From DATKMS01 sp041497995 (GTDB lineage: Bacteria; Desulfobacterota; Binatia; HRBIN30), in the NCBI GenBank assembly GCA_041497995.1, contig JBGQHM010000013.1:1-38776 (forward strand): DNA of 38,776 bases. The letters run 5' to 3'. The position numbers were made by a program, and so were the translations under genes. Below the pieces are notes generated by a model. That model worked only from the letters and a program-made list of their open reading frames with translations, made no database searches and had not been told where the DNA came from. Shown in pieces: positions 7,942 to 15,863 of this stretch (position 1 is its first letter; every line of letters begins with the position of its first letter).

Positions 7942-8226
7942 CTAGGAAAGATCTGCGGCGGTAATCAGGCTGCCGCGATTGCTCGCGACGGCGCGCCAGA
8001 CGCGGCGCGCCAACTCGTCGGTTGCCCAGCGTTGCCGCGCCAGAAACGTGGCTGCGTCCACGGACAGTTCCGGCGGCTCCTTCCCTTGCGTAGCAGCGAA
8101 CTGTTGGAGCAGGTGGGCGGCGACGACGACGATCGCGTTGTCGGTGTCTGGCAGGGGATGCACTAGGACCAGGTGATTCAACGGCGGTCGGGTGCTGAGG
8201 GGTTGGCGTCTCGCTGGTCGCTTCAT
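7942..8226 (-). CDS. Stand-alone fragment of an NtrC-type AAA+ activator
   Basis: 94 residues. By eye it aligns along most of its length with the lid region of the neighbouring sigma-54 activator: residues ~28-50 with PLRDRRKDILPLASRILDEL, and VDAATFL...W...ELARRVWRAVASNRGSLITAADLS with QDAVNFL...W...ELANAIERAVIISRGNLITAADFP. It has no Walker A/B, no GAFTGA loop and no FIS-type HTH, and it ends right where the activator's linker to the HTH begins. The GNVR signature is missing. It is either a remnant of a tandem duplication or a short protein that has kept only the lid fold. ATG start at 8226. The 232 bp between this ORF and the activator (8227-8458) contain no gene I can support. Confidence 0.5.
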   Translation of the reverse strand: MKRPARRQPLSTRPPLNHLVLVHPLPDTDNAIVVVAAHLLQQFAATQGKEPPELSVDAATFLARQRWATDELARRVWRAVASNRGSLITAADLS

Positions 8227-8458
8227 TCTAGCCCTGCCATGGCTCTCGCTGACGCAAGCGATATGCCAGACATCACTGGATGTCCCACGACGCCCACTTC
8301 GCGCACGGTGCGAACCCGGACCGCTAGGTTATCGTCTCTTTCTTGGCAGAGCGTCGAGACAGTTCCCGCTGGGAACACTCTTCGGCTGTCCGGAGGCGAG
8401 CGCGGCCATGCGCAGTGCCATGCACTTCGCGTGGTCAACCGGCGCATCGAGTCGGTTG

Positions 8459-9811
8459 CTACTTGCTCTCGATGCCGTGCTTTTCGAGGCGGTAACGCAG
8501 AGCGCCGCGGCCGATCCCCAGGAGACGCGCTGCGCGTGTCAGGTTGTTCCCCGCGCGGTCCAGCGCTTGGAGCAGCAGCGAGCGCTCCATCCGGGTGAGA
8601 TCGATGCCGTCAGCGGGGAGCGTTACGTCCGCGGGCATGATCGAGGCCTCAGTCGGGAAGTCTGCCGCAGTGATCAGATTGCCCCGACTGATGATGACAG
8701 CGCGCTCGATGGCATTGGCGAGCTCCCGCACATTCCCTTCCCAGGGCGCATTCAGCAGAAAGTTCACCGCATCTTGTGAGAACCCAGGGAGCTGCTTGGC
8801 GGTCTTGCGGGCGAGTTCATCAAGAATACGCGACGCGAGCGGGAGGATGTCCTTGCGGCGGTCGCGGAGCGGGGGAATGTGAATGGGGAAGACGTTGAGA
8901 CGAAAAAAGAGATCTTCGCGGAACAGCTTTGCCCGTACCCGTTGTCGGAGGTCGGCGTTGGTAGCGGCCATCAGGCGGGCGGCGACGCGCACGGGCTGGG
9001 TGCCGCCAACCGGGATCATCTCGCGGGTCTCGATGACCCGTAACAGCTTGGCCTGCGCCGGCAGCGGCAGGTCGCCGATCTCGTCGAGGAGCAGACTCCC
9101 CGCGGCCGCTTGCTCCAGCAAGCCCGCCTTGCGCTGCTGCGCCCCGGAAAAGGCGCCTTTCTCGTAACCGAACAGCTCGCTCTCCACCAAGGTGTCTGGG
9201 ATGGCGGCGCAGTTGAGCGCGAAGAACGGACCATTGCGGCGGGCGCTGTTGTAATGGATCGCGCGCGCCATGACCTCCTTGCCGGCGCCGCTTTCTCCGG
9301 TGATGAGGATGATCACCTCTCGCTGTGCGGCGTCCTCTGCGAGCCGCACCACCTTCTGCATCTGCGGCGACGCGGAGACCAGCTTGGAAAAATCGTAGGT
9401 GTCCTCTACCGCCTCCCGCAAGCGGCGATTCTCGGCGACCAGCGACTTCATCGCGAGGCCTTTCTCGACCAGTGCCAGCAACACCTCGCTGCGCACCGGC
9501 TTCGTGAGGAAGTCGAGGGCGCCTGCCTTCATGGCCTCGACGGCACGTTCGACCGAGCCGTGCGCGGTCACCACGATGGCCTGCACGTTCGGATCTTCCT
9601 GCCTGAGGCGCGTGAGCAACGTGATGCCGTCCATCTCTGGCATCGACAGGTCGAGCAGCGCCAAATCGATCACGTGCTCGGCGTAGATCTTGAGCGCCTG
9701 GCGCCCGGACGGTGCGCAGCGAACGGTGTAACCGTCCCGCTGCAGCATGTATTCGAGTATCCGGCGGTTGTCGGCGTCATCGTCCACAACCAAAATGCAA
9801 CCCTTCGACAT
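8459..9811 (-). CDS. Sigma-54-dependent response regulator, NtrC family
   Basis: 450 residues. Residues 1-115 are a receiver domain: acidic pocket Asp10-Asp12, phospho-acceptor Asp54 (LLDLSMPEMDG), Thr82 and Lys104. Residues ~145-370 are the AAA+ domain that remodels RNA polymerase-sigma54: Walker A GESGAGKE (172-179), the sigma-54 contact loop GAFSGA (219-224; Ser replaces the usual Thr), Walker B LLLDEIGD (240-247), and FREDLFFRLNVFPIHIPPLRDR. Residues ~410-450 are a FIS-type HTH (NLTRAARLLGIGRGALRYRLEKHG). It needs sigma-54 and an enhancer site. No histidine kinase is adjacent, so it is an orphan here; the kinase at 35630 is far away. Targets unknown. Confidence 0.95.
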   Translation of the reverse strand: MSKGCILVVDDDADNRRILEYMLQRDGYTVRCAPSGRQALKIYAEHVIDLALLDLSMPEMDGITLLTRLRQEDPNVQAIVVTAHGSVERAVEAMKAGALDFLTKPVRSEVLLALVEKGLAMKSLVAENRRLREAVEDTYDFSKLVSASPQMQKVVRLAEDAAQREVIILITGESGAGKEVMARAIHYNSARRNGPFFALNCAAIPDTLVESELFGYEKGAFSGAQQRKAGLLEQAAAGSLLLDEIGDLPLPAQAKLLRVIETREMIPVGGTQPVRVAARLMAATNADLRQRVRAKLFREDLFFRLNVFPIHIPPLRDRRKDILPLASRILDELARKTAKQLPGFSQDAVNFLLNAPWEGNVRELANAIERAVIISRGNLITAADFPTEASIMPADVTLPADGIDLTRMERSLLLQALDRAGNNLTRAARLLGIGRGALRYRLEKHGIESK

Positions 9812-9938
9812 TGTCCCAGCCGGTCATGGTAGCAAAACAGAATTGCTCATTAAACGGGTCACCGACGGCAATCGTCCCTGGTGCTCCTGCAGCACCGATG
9901 AATTGCAAGCCGCAAAGGGCGTGGGTATTGTCCGGCGC

Positions 9939-10124
9939 ATGGGCTCCGTGAAGCGTGCCTGCATGCGGTTGGGCATAGCGGCCACGATCTCGTTGCTGCT
10001 GGCGCTGGCGGTGATGATGTTGCTGGTTGAAGCACCGCAAGTGGGCATCTGGTTCATCGCGTCGGCAGCGCTGGCGGCCGCCGCGTACCTCACCGCCTTG
10101 GTGGCGGCATACTTCGAGCCGTGA
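9939..10124 (+). CDS. Small two-helix membrane protein
   Basis: About 61 residues from ATG 9939 (alternative ATG 9963). The frame is open further upstream, but that part overlaps the start and promoter of the divergent response regulator. Two hydrophobic segments, IAATISLLLALAVMMLLV and GIWFIASAALAAAAYLTALVAAY, are joined by a short loop, consistent with a helical hairpin in the inner membrane. No clear ribosome site. It lies 69 bp before the peptide-transporter permease and might be in the same unit. Function unknown, and it may not be a real gene. Confidence 0.45.
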   Translation: MGSVKRACMRLGIAATISLLLALAVMMLLVEAPQVGIWFIASAALAAAAYLTALVAAYFEP

Positions 10125-10193
10125 CGTTGACAGAAGTCGCAGCGGCGGTTTGGCGCACACATCTTCGACGCAAGGGGCTCCCGTGAACCGACC

Positions 10194-11114
10194 ATGATCG
10201 CTCTGCTGGAACGACTGATGTGGAGTGTCGTTACCCTGTTCGGCGTGACCTTCCTCACCTTTGCGGTGGCCTACGTGATCCCGAGTGATCCGGCACGCAC
10301 GGTGGCGGGGCCCAAAGCCGATCGTCAGACACTGGCAACGATCCGCCGAGAGCTCGGGCTCGACCAACCGCTGCCAGTACAATATGCGCGCTACGTTGGG
10401 CGCCTCCTGCAGGGGGATTTCGGCCGTTCGTATCTTACCCGCCAGAACGTCTTGCAAGCGATTCTGGAGCGCCTGCCTGCCACCGCGTACCTAGCGCTCG
10501 CCAGCTTCCTACCGTCGGCACTGATCGGCATCATCATCGGCTGTCTGACCGCACGCGCGCAGGGCTCGGCGGTGGACCTGGCGGTGCTCGTGGGGTCTCT
10601 CGTGCTGCTCTCCGTCCCAGCGTTTTGGTTGGGAATGCTGCTGCTCTATTTCTTTGCGTACCGCCTGCAGCTTCTTCCGCTCGGCGGTTTTGGGGCCGCC
10701 AACGTAGTCTTGCCGGCCTGTGCGCTTGGTCTCGGCGGCGCGGCGTACTACGCGCGCCTGCTGCACACGAGTATGCGCGAGGTGCTCGATCAGGACTATG
10801 TTCGCACGGCGCTGGCGAAGGGGCTGACCCCGTTACAGGTCTACGGCAAGCACGCCCTGCGCAACGCGCTGATCCCGCTGACGACGCTGCTTGGTCTCGA
10901 TCTGGCCGGCTTGCTGAGCGGTGTCGTGCTCACCGAAACCGTTTTCAATTGGCCGGGCCTCGGTCGTTTGGCGGTCGAGGCGGTCTTCAATCAGGACATT
11001 CCCGTGATCATGGGAACGGTTCTCTTTAGTGCGCTGCTTGTGGTGGGCGCGAACATCGCTGTCGATTGTCTGTACTTGCTCATCGATCCGCGCATCCGGT
11101 ACCGCCGCACATGA
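10194..11114 (+). CDS. Peptide/nickel-type ABC transporter permease, DppB-like
   Basis: 306 residues, usual for the DppB/OppB/NikB family. It has an N-terminal membrane helix with the family pattern (TFLTFAVAYVIPSDPARTVAGP), the LGLDQPLPVQYARYVGRLLQGDFGRSY segment that precedes the permease core, and about five further membrane helices. The EAA-type cytoplasmic loop that contacts the ATPase is at YVRTALAKGLTPLQVYGKHALRNALIP. It ends with the family's ...IDPRIRYR. With the next two genes it encodes the membrane and periplasmic parts of an importer for oligopeptides or similar small solutes. Substrate cannot be told from sequence. Confidence 0.93.
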   Translation: MIALLERLMWSVVTLFGVTFLTFAVAYVIPSDPARTVAGPKADRQTLATIRRELGLDQPLPVQYARYVGRLLQGDFGRSYLTRQNVLQAILERLPATAYLALASFLPSALIGIIIGCLTARAQGSAVDLAVLVGSLVLLSVPAFWLGMLLLYFFAYRLQLLPLGGFGAANVVLPACALGLGGAAYYARLLHTSMREVLDQDYVRTALAKGLTPLQVYGKHALRNALIPLTTLLGLDLAGLLSGVVLTETVFNWPGLGRLAVEAVFNQDIPVIMGTVLFSALLVVGANIAVDCLYLLIDPRIRYRRT

Positions 11115-11157
11115 ACACGTCGCTCTACAACCGGGTCGTGTGCCGCTCACCACGCTG

Positions 11158-11991
11158 ATGGACGTAGGGCAGGGGAAGCAGCGCCACCTCGCCTGGGTTG
11201 GCGGAGTGATGGTCGGACTGATGGTGCTGGCGGCGCTGGCGGCGCCGTGGGCGGCGCCTTTCGATCCGCTCAAGGCTGTGGCGGAGACCTTCGGCGACCC
11301 ATCTCCGCCTGGACGTTCGTTCTTGCTCGGCACCGACGAGCTGGGGCGCGACGAGCTCAGCCGGTTGCTGTATGGCGCGCGCGTCTCGCTCCTCGTGGCG
11401 GTGGTCGCGACGGCAGTGACGCTGCTCATCGGCGTCGCGGTCGGCGTGACGGCGGGCTACGTCGGCGGGTGGGTCGATGCGGTACTGATGCGCCTTACGG
11501 ATGTCGTCCTCGCCTTTCCGGCGCTGCTGCTGGCGATCGCACTTGCGGCGCTGTTCGAGCCGGGGCTCGGCACGCTCTTCGTCGTGATTGGCGTGGTGAG
11601 TTGGACGAGCATCGCCCGCGCCCTGCGCGGCGAAGTGTTGTCGCTGCGAGAACGTGACTACGTCTCTGCTGCCCGGGCTCTGGGCGGCTCGCCGCTGCGC
11701 ATGATGCTGTGCCACGTCGTGCCCAACGTGCTCCCGACGATCCTGGTGATGGGCGCGTTGAGCACGTCGAACACGCTGCTGCTTGACGCTGGTCTGAGCT
11801 ATCTCGGTCTCGGTGTGCCGGTGCCCACGCCAAGTTGGGGCAGGATGATCAGCGACAGCGAGACCTACTACCGGTTGGCACCGTGGTTGATGATCTGTCC
11901 CGGTGTGGCGATCGTCTATGCCGTTACGGCGTTCAACTTCCTCAGCTACGGTCTGCTGGCGCGCTTCGGCCGACAAAATGGTTCGGCATGA
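11158..11991 (+). CDS. Peptide/nickel-type ABC transporter permease, DppC-like
   Basis: 277 residues from ATG 11158; an in-frame GTG at 11140 is an alternative, and neither has a strong ribosome site. Family signatures: PFDPLKAVAETFGDPSPPGRSFLLGTDELGRDELSRLLYGARVSL at the N-terminus, the EAA loop RERDYVSAARALGGSPLRMMLCHVVPNVLPTI, and SYLGLGVPVPTPSWGRMISD near the C-terminus, with about six membrane segments. It pairs with the DppB-like permease 43 bp upstream. The stop overlaps the ATG of the binding protein (ATGA), implying coupled translation. Confidence 0.93.
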   Translation: MDVGQGKQRHLAWVGGVMVGLMVLAALAAPWAAPFDPLKAVAETFGDPSPPGRSFLLGTDELGRDELSRLLYGARVSLLVAVVATAVTLLIGVAVGVTAGYVGGWVDAVLMRLTDVVLAFPALLLAIALAALFEPGLGTLFVVIGVVSWTSIARALRGEVLSLRERDYVSAARALGGSPLRMMLCHVVPNVLPTILVMGALSTSNTLLLDAGLSYLGLGVPVPTPSWGRMISDSETYYRLAPWLMICPGVAIVYAVTAFNFLSYGLLARFGRQNGSA

Positions 11992-13571
11992 GGGGCGTAG
12001 CGCTGGTGTGCCTACTGGTCTTGGTGACAGCGTGCGCGCCGTCATCGCGTGACGGCTCCTCGTCGGACGAACCGTACCTGCGCCTCGCCGATCAAGACGA
12101 TATTCCCACGCTCGACCCGGCGCGCGGTTACGACACCACCTCGTGGCAGTTCGAGGAAATACTGTTCAACACGTTGGTGGATTATGATGCCGACGGCCAC
12201 CTGGTTCCCGAGCTGGCTCTCGACTGGGAGGTCTCGGACGATCAGCGCGCGTACACGTTTCACCTGCGTTCGGATGCGCGGTTCACGAACGGCAGGCCGG
12301 TAGAGGCGGCGGATCTACGCTTCTCGATCGAACGCGTGCTCAGCCCGCAGACGCGTTCGCAAGGCGCCGAGTTCTTCCGCGGCATCGTCGGCGCCGAAAC
12401 GTGTGGCGATCAGCAGTGCCGAGTGGGCGGCATCGAAACTCCCGACGCTCGGCTCCTGCGGATTCACTTGCGGGAGTTCGATCCACTCTTCTTGCACAAG
12501 CTGGCGATGCCGTTTGCTGCGGCGGTGCCGGCGGAGGAGGTAGCGCGCTGGGGTGAAGACTTCGCGCGTCACCCCGTTGGTAGTGGACCGTTCAAACTAG
12601 AGGCGTGGGTACCGGGGCAACGCCTACTGTTCGTCCGCAATCCGGACTACTTTGTGCCCGGCGTCCCACGGCTGGCCGGCGTGCTGCGGTTCGTCGGCGT
12701 GAACGACGACCTGGCGTGGATGAAGTATCGATCGGGGCAGTTGGACGTCGCGAGCATTCCGCCGCCGGAGTTTCCACGCGTCGTTCGGGATCCGCACGAT
12801 CAGCCGCTCCTGCGCCACGTGACGACGATGCGGACCAGCTACCTCGGCATGAAATGCACGCTGCCGCCGTTCACCGATCGCCGCGTCCGCCAGGCGATGA
12901 ACTACGCGGTGAACAAGGAGAAGCTGCTGCGCTTGATCAACAACCGGGGCGTCGTGGCCAAAGGCTTCGTGCCGCCGAACATGCCGGGGTACAACGCAAA
13001 CGTTCCCGGGTACCCATTCGATCCGCCGCGCGCGCGCCAGTTGTTGACCGCGGCGGGCTACCCGAACGGCTTCGCGACGACGTTGTGGATTCGCTCGGAT
13101 GAAACGACGCGCCGTCTCGCCCAATCGGTGCAGCAAGATTTGGCCGACGTCGGCGTGGATGTGCGCATCAAGCCAATCGCCTGGGGACCGTTCCTCGAAG
13201 CCGTGCGCGCGCCCGATCTGGTACCGTTCTTCTACCTCGGTTGGGAGGCGGACTTCCCAGACCCCAGCAACTTTCTCGACGTGCTCCTCGATTCCAAGAG
13301 TATCGGCACCAACAACAACACCGACTACAGCAACCCTGAGGTCGACGCCTTGCTCGCTGCCGCGCAGCGCACGATGGACCCAGGGTCCCGCATGGAGTTA
13401 CTGCAGCGCGCCGAGCTCATCGCAATTGCAGACGCGCCGTGGGTGTTTCTCTATCATCCCGTGAGCTACGAGATCGTCAGCCCGCGCGTCCGCGACTTCG
13501 AGTTACACCCGCTGCGGCCGGCGCGTTTCGCGCATGTGTGGTTGGCTGACAGCGCTCCAACCGTCCCATAG
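11988..13571 (+). CDS. Peptide ABC transporter substrate-binding lipoprotein (SBP_bac_5)
   Basis: 527 residues. The ATG at 11988 overlaps the permease stop and starts a lipoprotein signal (MRGVALVCLLVLVTAC, lipobox VTAC, Cys16), as expected for a binding protein tethered in the periplasm. Family-5 features follow: DIPTLDPARGYD near the N-terminus, VPELALDWEVSDDQRAYTFHLRSDARFTNGRPVEAADLRFSIERVL, GSGPFKLEAW, FTDRRVRQAMNYAVNKEKLL, and GYPNGF. Two extra Cys (CGDQQC, ~residues 134-139) could form a disulfide. It delivers substrate to the DppB/DppC-like permeases. No ATP-binding subunit follows; the next gene is convergent. Confidence 0.93.
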   Translation: MRGVALVCLLVLVTACAPSSRDGSSSDEPYLRLADQDDIPTLDPARGYDTTSWQFEEILFNTLVDYDADGHLVPELALDWEVSDDQRAYTFHLRSDARFTNGRPVEAADLRFSIERVLSPQTRSQGAEFFRGIVGAETCGDQQCRVGGIETPDARLLRIHLREFDPLFLHKLAMPFAAAVPAEEVARWGEDFARHPVGSGPFKLEAWVPGQRLLFVRNPDYFVPGVPRLAGVLRFVGVNDDLAWMKYRSGQLDVASIPPPEFPRVVRDPHDQPLLRHVTTMRTSYLGMKCTLPPFTDRRVRQAMNYAVNKEKLLRLINNRGVVAKGFVPPNMPGYNANVPGYPFDPPRARQLLTAAGYPNGFATTLWIRSDETTRRLAQSVQQDLADVGVDVRIKPIAWGPFLEAVRAPDLVPFFYLGWEADFPDPSNFLDVLLDSKSIGTNNNTDYSNPEVDALLAAAQRTMDPGSRMELLQRAELIAIADAPWVFLYHPVSYEIVSPRVRDFELHPLRPARFAHVWLADSAPTVP

Positions 13572-13580
13572 TGTCGGGGA

Positions 13581-14879
13581 TCAGTGGCGCGGTATTGGCT
13601 GCGCTTGCGCCTGCTGCGCTTGCATCTTGAAGATCAGGTCGGTGATGCGCGTGGCGACGCGCAGCTTCGCGCCGAGATCTTCAGTACGCCGATGCTCCTC
13701 GTCGAGGCGGGTGCGCAGCGCCGTGTTCTCGGCGCGCAGCGCCGTCGTCTCACCATCGGTGGGAGCAGCGGCTGCCGGTGCGGGTGCCGCTGCGGCGGCC
13801 CCGGCCGCGGCCGCTTGCGTGAGCGCCAGTTGCTGTTCCAACTCCGCGGTGCGCCGCTGGCTGGCCGCCAGGCTGCGATTGAAGCTCTCCACGATCGCGG
13901 CCTTTTCCGCGCGCAGGCTTTCGATGCGCGCCTGCACCTCGGCGTTGTCGCTAGAGCCCTCGGGTGGTGCAGCATGCTCCGGCTGCTGCTGCAGGGCGCG
14001 CAGCTCGTCCGCCATGCGTTCGCGTTCGACACGTTCCTCGCCCAACGCCTCACGCAGCTCCGTGATCTGCGATCGTGCCGCCGCAAGCTCGGCGGCGGGG
14101 TCGTCGGTGTCGGCGAGCGCGGGGGTGGAGGTTTCTTCCTTCAGGCGTTCCAATTCGGTTTCGACAGCCTGCCGGCGTTCTTGCTCCTGCGTGAGCGCGG
14201 CGCGGAGCGAGGCGATCACGACCGCGGGATCGGGCTCCGCTGGGATCGGTTCCGCCGCTTGGCCGGAGGGGGCTTGGTTCTCACCCAGCGTGTCCGCCGT
14301 CTGCGCGGGCGCTTCTGCGGCCCCTCCGTGATCCACTGCTGCCGCGTCGCCTGCGGCATCAGTGGGGGGTGCAGCAGTGTCAGCCGGCGCGGCAATGTCG
14401 ACGGCTGCAGCGCTATCGGTCGGCGGCGCACCGTCGGCCACACCACCATCGTTTGGGGGAGCAACGTCAGTGGGTGCACCAGTGTCAGTGGGCGCAGCCG
14501 TGTCAGTGAGTGCAGCGGCGTCAGTAGGTGCAGCGGTGTCAGTGGGTGCAGCAGCGTCGGTGGCAGGGGCAGCGTCGGCGGACGGGGCGCTGTCAGCGGG
14601 GACGGCGCTGTCGGTAGGTGCGCTGGTATCGGCAGGCGCCGCCTGTTCCGGTGGAGCGCCCGGTTCGCCTGGCTCCTGACTGGGCTGTTGCGCTTCTGCT
14701 TGTGGCTCTACCTGCTCGCTGTCGGGACTAGGAGCAGTGGCGACACCGTCGCCGACACGCGCGCTTGCGGGAATCCGAGTGGTCCGGGTGCACGCAACGA
14801 GTAGCAGGAGCAGAATGCAGGGGACCGTTGCCGACCGCGTCACCCACACATGCCAACCCCACACCATCGGTCGCGACAC
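13581..14879 (-). CDS. Lipoprotein with Ala/Pro/Asp/Thr repeats and coiled coil
   Basis: 432 residues from a GTG with AAGG upstream (alternative ATG at 14867). Residues ~15-30 are a lipoprotein signal (PCILLLLLVAC). Residues ~50-205 are low-complexity and built from degenerate 5-8-residue units such as AAPTDT/ADTAAPTDA, acidic and extended, like a linker crossing the periplasm or peptidoglycan. Residues ~215-400 are strongly helical and charged (LRAALTQEQERRQAVETELERLKEE, ELAAARSQITELREALGEERVERERMADELRALQQQ, ESLRAEKAAIVESFNRSLAASQRRTAELEQQLAL), a coiled coil interrupted by an Ala/Pro stretch. It is 12 bp downstream of the NRDE gene on the same strand. A long opposite-strand ORF covers the same DNA, but only this strand yields a signal peptide and heptads. 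Function unknown; structural envelope role likely. Confidence 0.75.
   Translation of the reverse strand: MSRPMVWGWHVWVTRSATVPCILLLLLVACTRTTRIPASARVGDGVATAPSPDSEQVEPQAEAQQPSQEPGEPGAPPEQAAPADTSAPTDSAVPADSAPSADAAPATDAAAPTDTAAPTDAAALTDTAAPTDTGAPTDVAPPNDGGVADGAPPTDSAAAVDIAAPADTAAPPTDAAGDAAAVDHGGAAEAPAQTADTLGENQAPSGQAAEPIPAEPDPAVVIASLRAALTQEQERRQAVETELERLKEETSTPALADTDDPAAELAAARSQITELREALGEERVERERMADELRALQQQPEHAAPPEGSSDNAEVQARIESLRAEKAAIVESFNRSLAASQRRTAELEQQLALTQAAAAGAAAAAPAPAAAAPTDGETTALRAENTALRTRLDEEHRRTEDLGAKLRVATRITDLIFKMQAQQAQAQPIPRH
14370..14650. repeat. Degenerate short tandem repeats coding for Ala-Pro-Thr-Asp units
   Basis: About 280 bp of imperfect 15-18-bp units of the type GTCAGTGGGTGCAGCGGT, within the lipoprotein gene on the complementary strand. 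The units drift in sequence but keep codon phase, as in an expanding protein repeat. Copy number may vary between strains. Confidence 0.6.
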
Positions 14880-14891
14880 TACCGCCTTGTG

Positions 14892-15671
14892 TCAAGCTTG
14901 TCCAATCGGCTCCAGTGGCTTCGGTAGGGGGACTTCAGCATACGTGGTCTGACACGGCGCAGAATTGGCGTGCCAGAAACGGAAGCGTCGTTCGGCCGCA
15001 ACGTACAGCAGAATGCTCGACGAGCGCGTCCCGAAGCGCTCGGTATGCACACACAGGTTGTTGGGCGGACCGTCATTTCGTGGATCGAGCGGCGTGGAGT
15101 GATCGGACAGAATGCTACGCAGCGCCGGCAGCAGGTCGTTGATGGCATCAAGGCGCAAATGCCGTCGTGCGGCCTCAAACAGTCCGTACGACTTGGCGAT
15201 GCGCGGACACTCGAAGTCATTGAGATCGAGATTGGTGAGCAGGTGCAGCCCCGGCGTCAGGACGGTCGAGGTCATCGTGCCGCTGACGTTGCCGACGACG
15301 CATGCACCTTGTGGTGACGTGATCAGCAGGTTGAAGGGGTTGTAGAGAGTGCCGGGATCGCTCTCGACGCGCCGGCGCGCCGCCGAGACGGATCCGTGAC
15401 GTAAGATGTCAACACACAGCTGTCCCCGCGAGCGCCGTGTCGGGTCGGGCGTCGTGCTGGTCCGACGGTTGACGAGGGCGGCCACGAGGTTGTGCGCGTT
15501 GACACCGAGCCAGGTACCACCGGCCACGAGATCCTGACCGGCCACGACCCACGGATCGTTACTGAGCTGAGCGGGTGCAGTGGCGGGACGCTCGTAGAAC
15601 TCGTCACGGTTCGCGGCCACGACCACCGGGAAATCGTCGCTTACCTGGAAGTAGATGGCCAGCGTGCACAT
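14892..15671 (-). CDS. NRDE family protein (TANGO2-like)
   Basis: 259 residues from ATG 15671; upstream in-frame codons are non-conserved-looking and would remove the family's N-terminal Cys. The protein begins MCTLAIYF, so Cys2 becomes N-terminal after Met removal, the position of a presumed Ntn-hydrolase nucleophile. The name-giving motif ANRDEFYERP is at residues ~20-29, followed by AGGTWLGVN and the NPFNLLI segment typical of the family. Homologues include eukaryotic TANGO2, implicated in haem or lipid handling; the bacterial substrate is not established. Cytoplasmic (no signal peptide). First gene of a two-gene unit with the coiled-coil lipoprotein, divergent from FG-GAP protein A. Confidence 0.9.
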   Translation of the reverse strand: MCTLAIYFQVSDDFPVVVAANRDEFYERPATAPAQLSNDPWVVAGQDLVAGGTWLGVNAHNLVAALVNRRTSTTPDPTRRSRGQLCVDILRHGSVSAARRRVESDPGTLYNPFNLLITSPQGACVVGNVSGTMTSTVLTPGLHLLTNLDLNDFECPRIAKSYGLFEAARRHLRLDAINDLLPALRSILSDHSTPLDPRNDGPPNNLCVHTERFGTRSSSILLYVAAERRFRFWHANSAPCQTTYAEVPLPKPLEPIGQA

Positions 15672-15725
15672 GCGGCGGAGTATATGAGGCGAGGGCCGTG
15701 GCGGCAACTCTGCACTCACTGCTTT

Positions 15726-15746
15726 ACTTTGTGTTGGACACAAAGT
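15726..15746. promoter_or_regulatory. 21-bp perfect dyad in the NRDE / FG-GAP A divergent region
   Basis: Arms ACTTTGTGT (15726-15734) and ACACAAAGT (15738-15746) pair perfectly around TGG. It lies in the 192-bp gap between divergent genes. On the minus strand a good -10-like TATACT (15763-15758) lies just upstream of it, which would put the dyad near +1 to +30 of an NRDE-operon transcript, an operator position. A 9-bp perfect inverted repeat with this spacing is not expected more than about 0.15 times by chance in the window. The binding protein is unknown. Confidence 0.55.
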
Positions 15747-15863
15747 TGTAGTGCGAGTATACCGGATATGCATACACGATAGAGCATCCGGTTGCGGAAC
15801 GCATGACGGTTCCCTCGCGAACGGTCGTATCGTGAGGGACAAAGCGACAGGAGGACGAGCTCG

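Noticed and set aside
14370..14650. Possible CRISPR-like array
   Set aside because: The repeats are degenerate, contiguous and in codon phase with no unique spacers; they encode Ala-Pro-Thr-Asp units.
13584..14804. Long + strand ORF of 406 residues opposite the coiled-coil lipoprotein
   Set aside because: It is Gly/Arg/Cys-rich, has no signal peptide or family pattern, and mirrors a GC-rich repeat gene whose minus-strand product has a lipobox and heptads.
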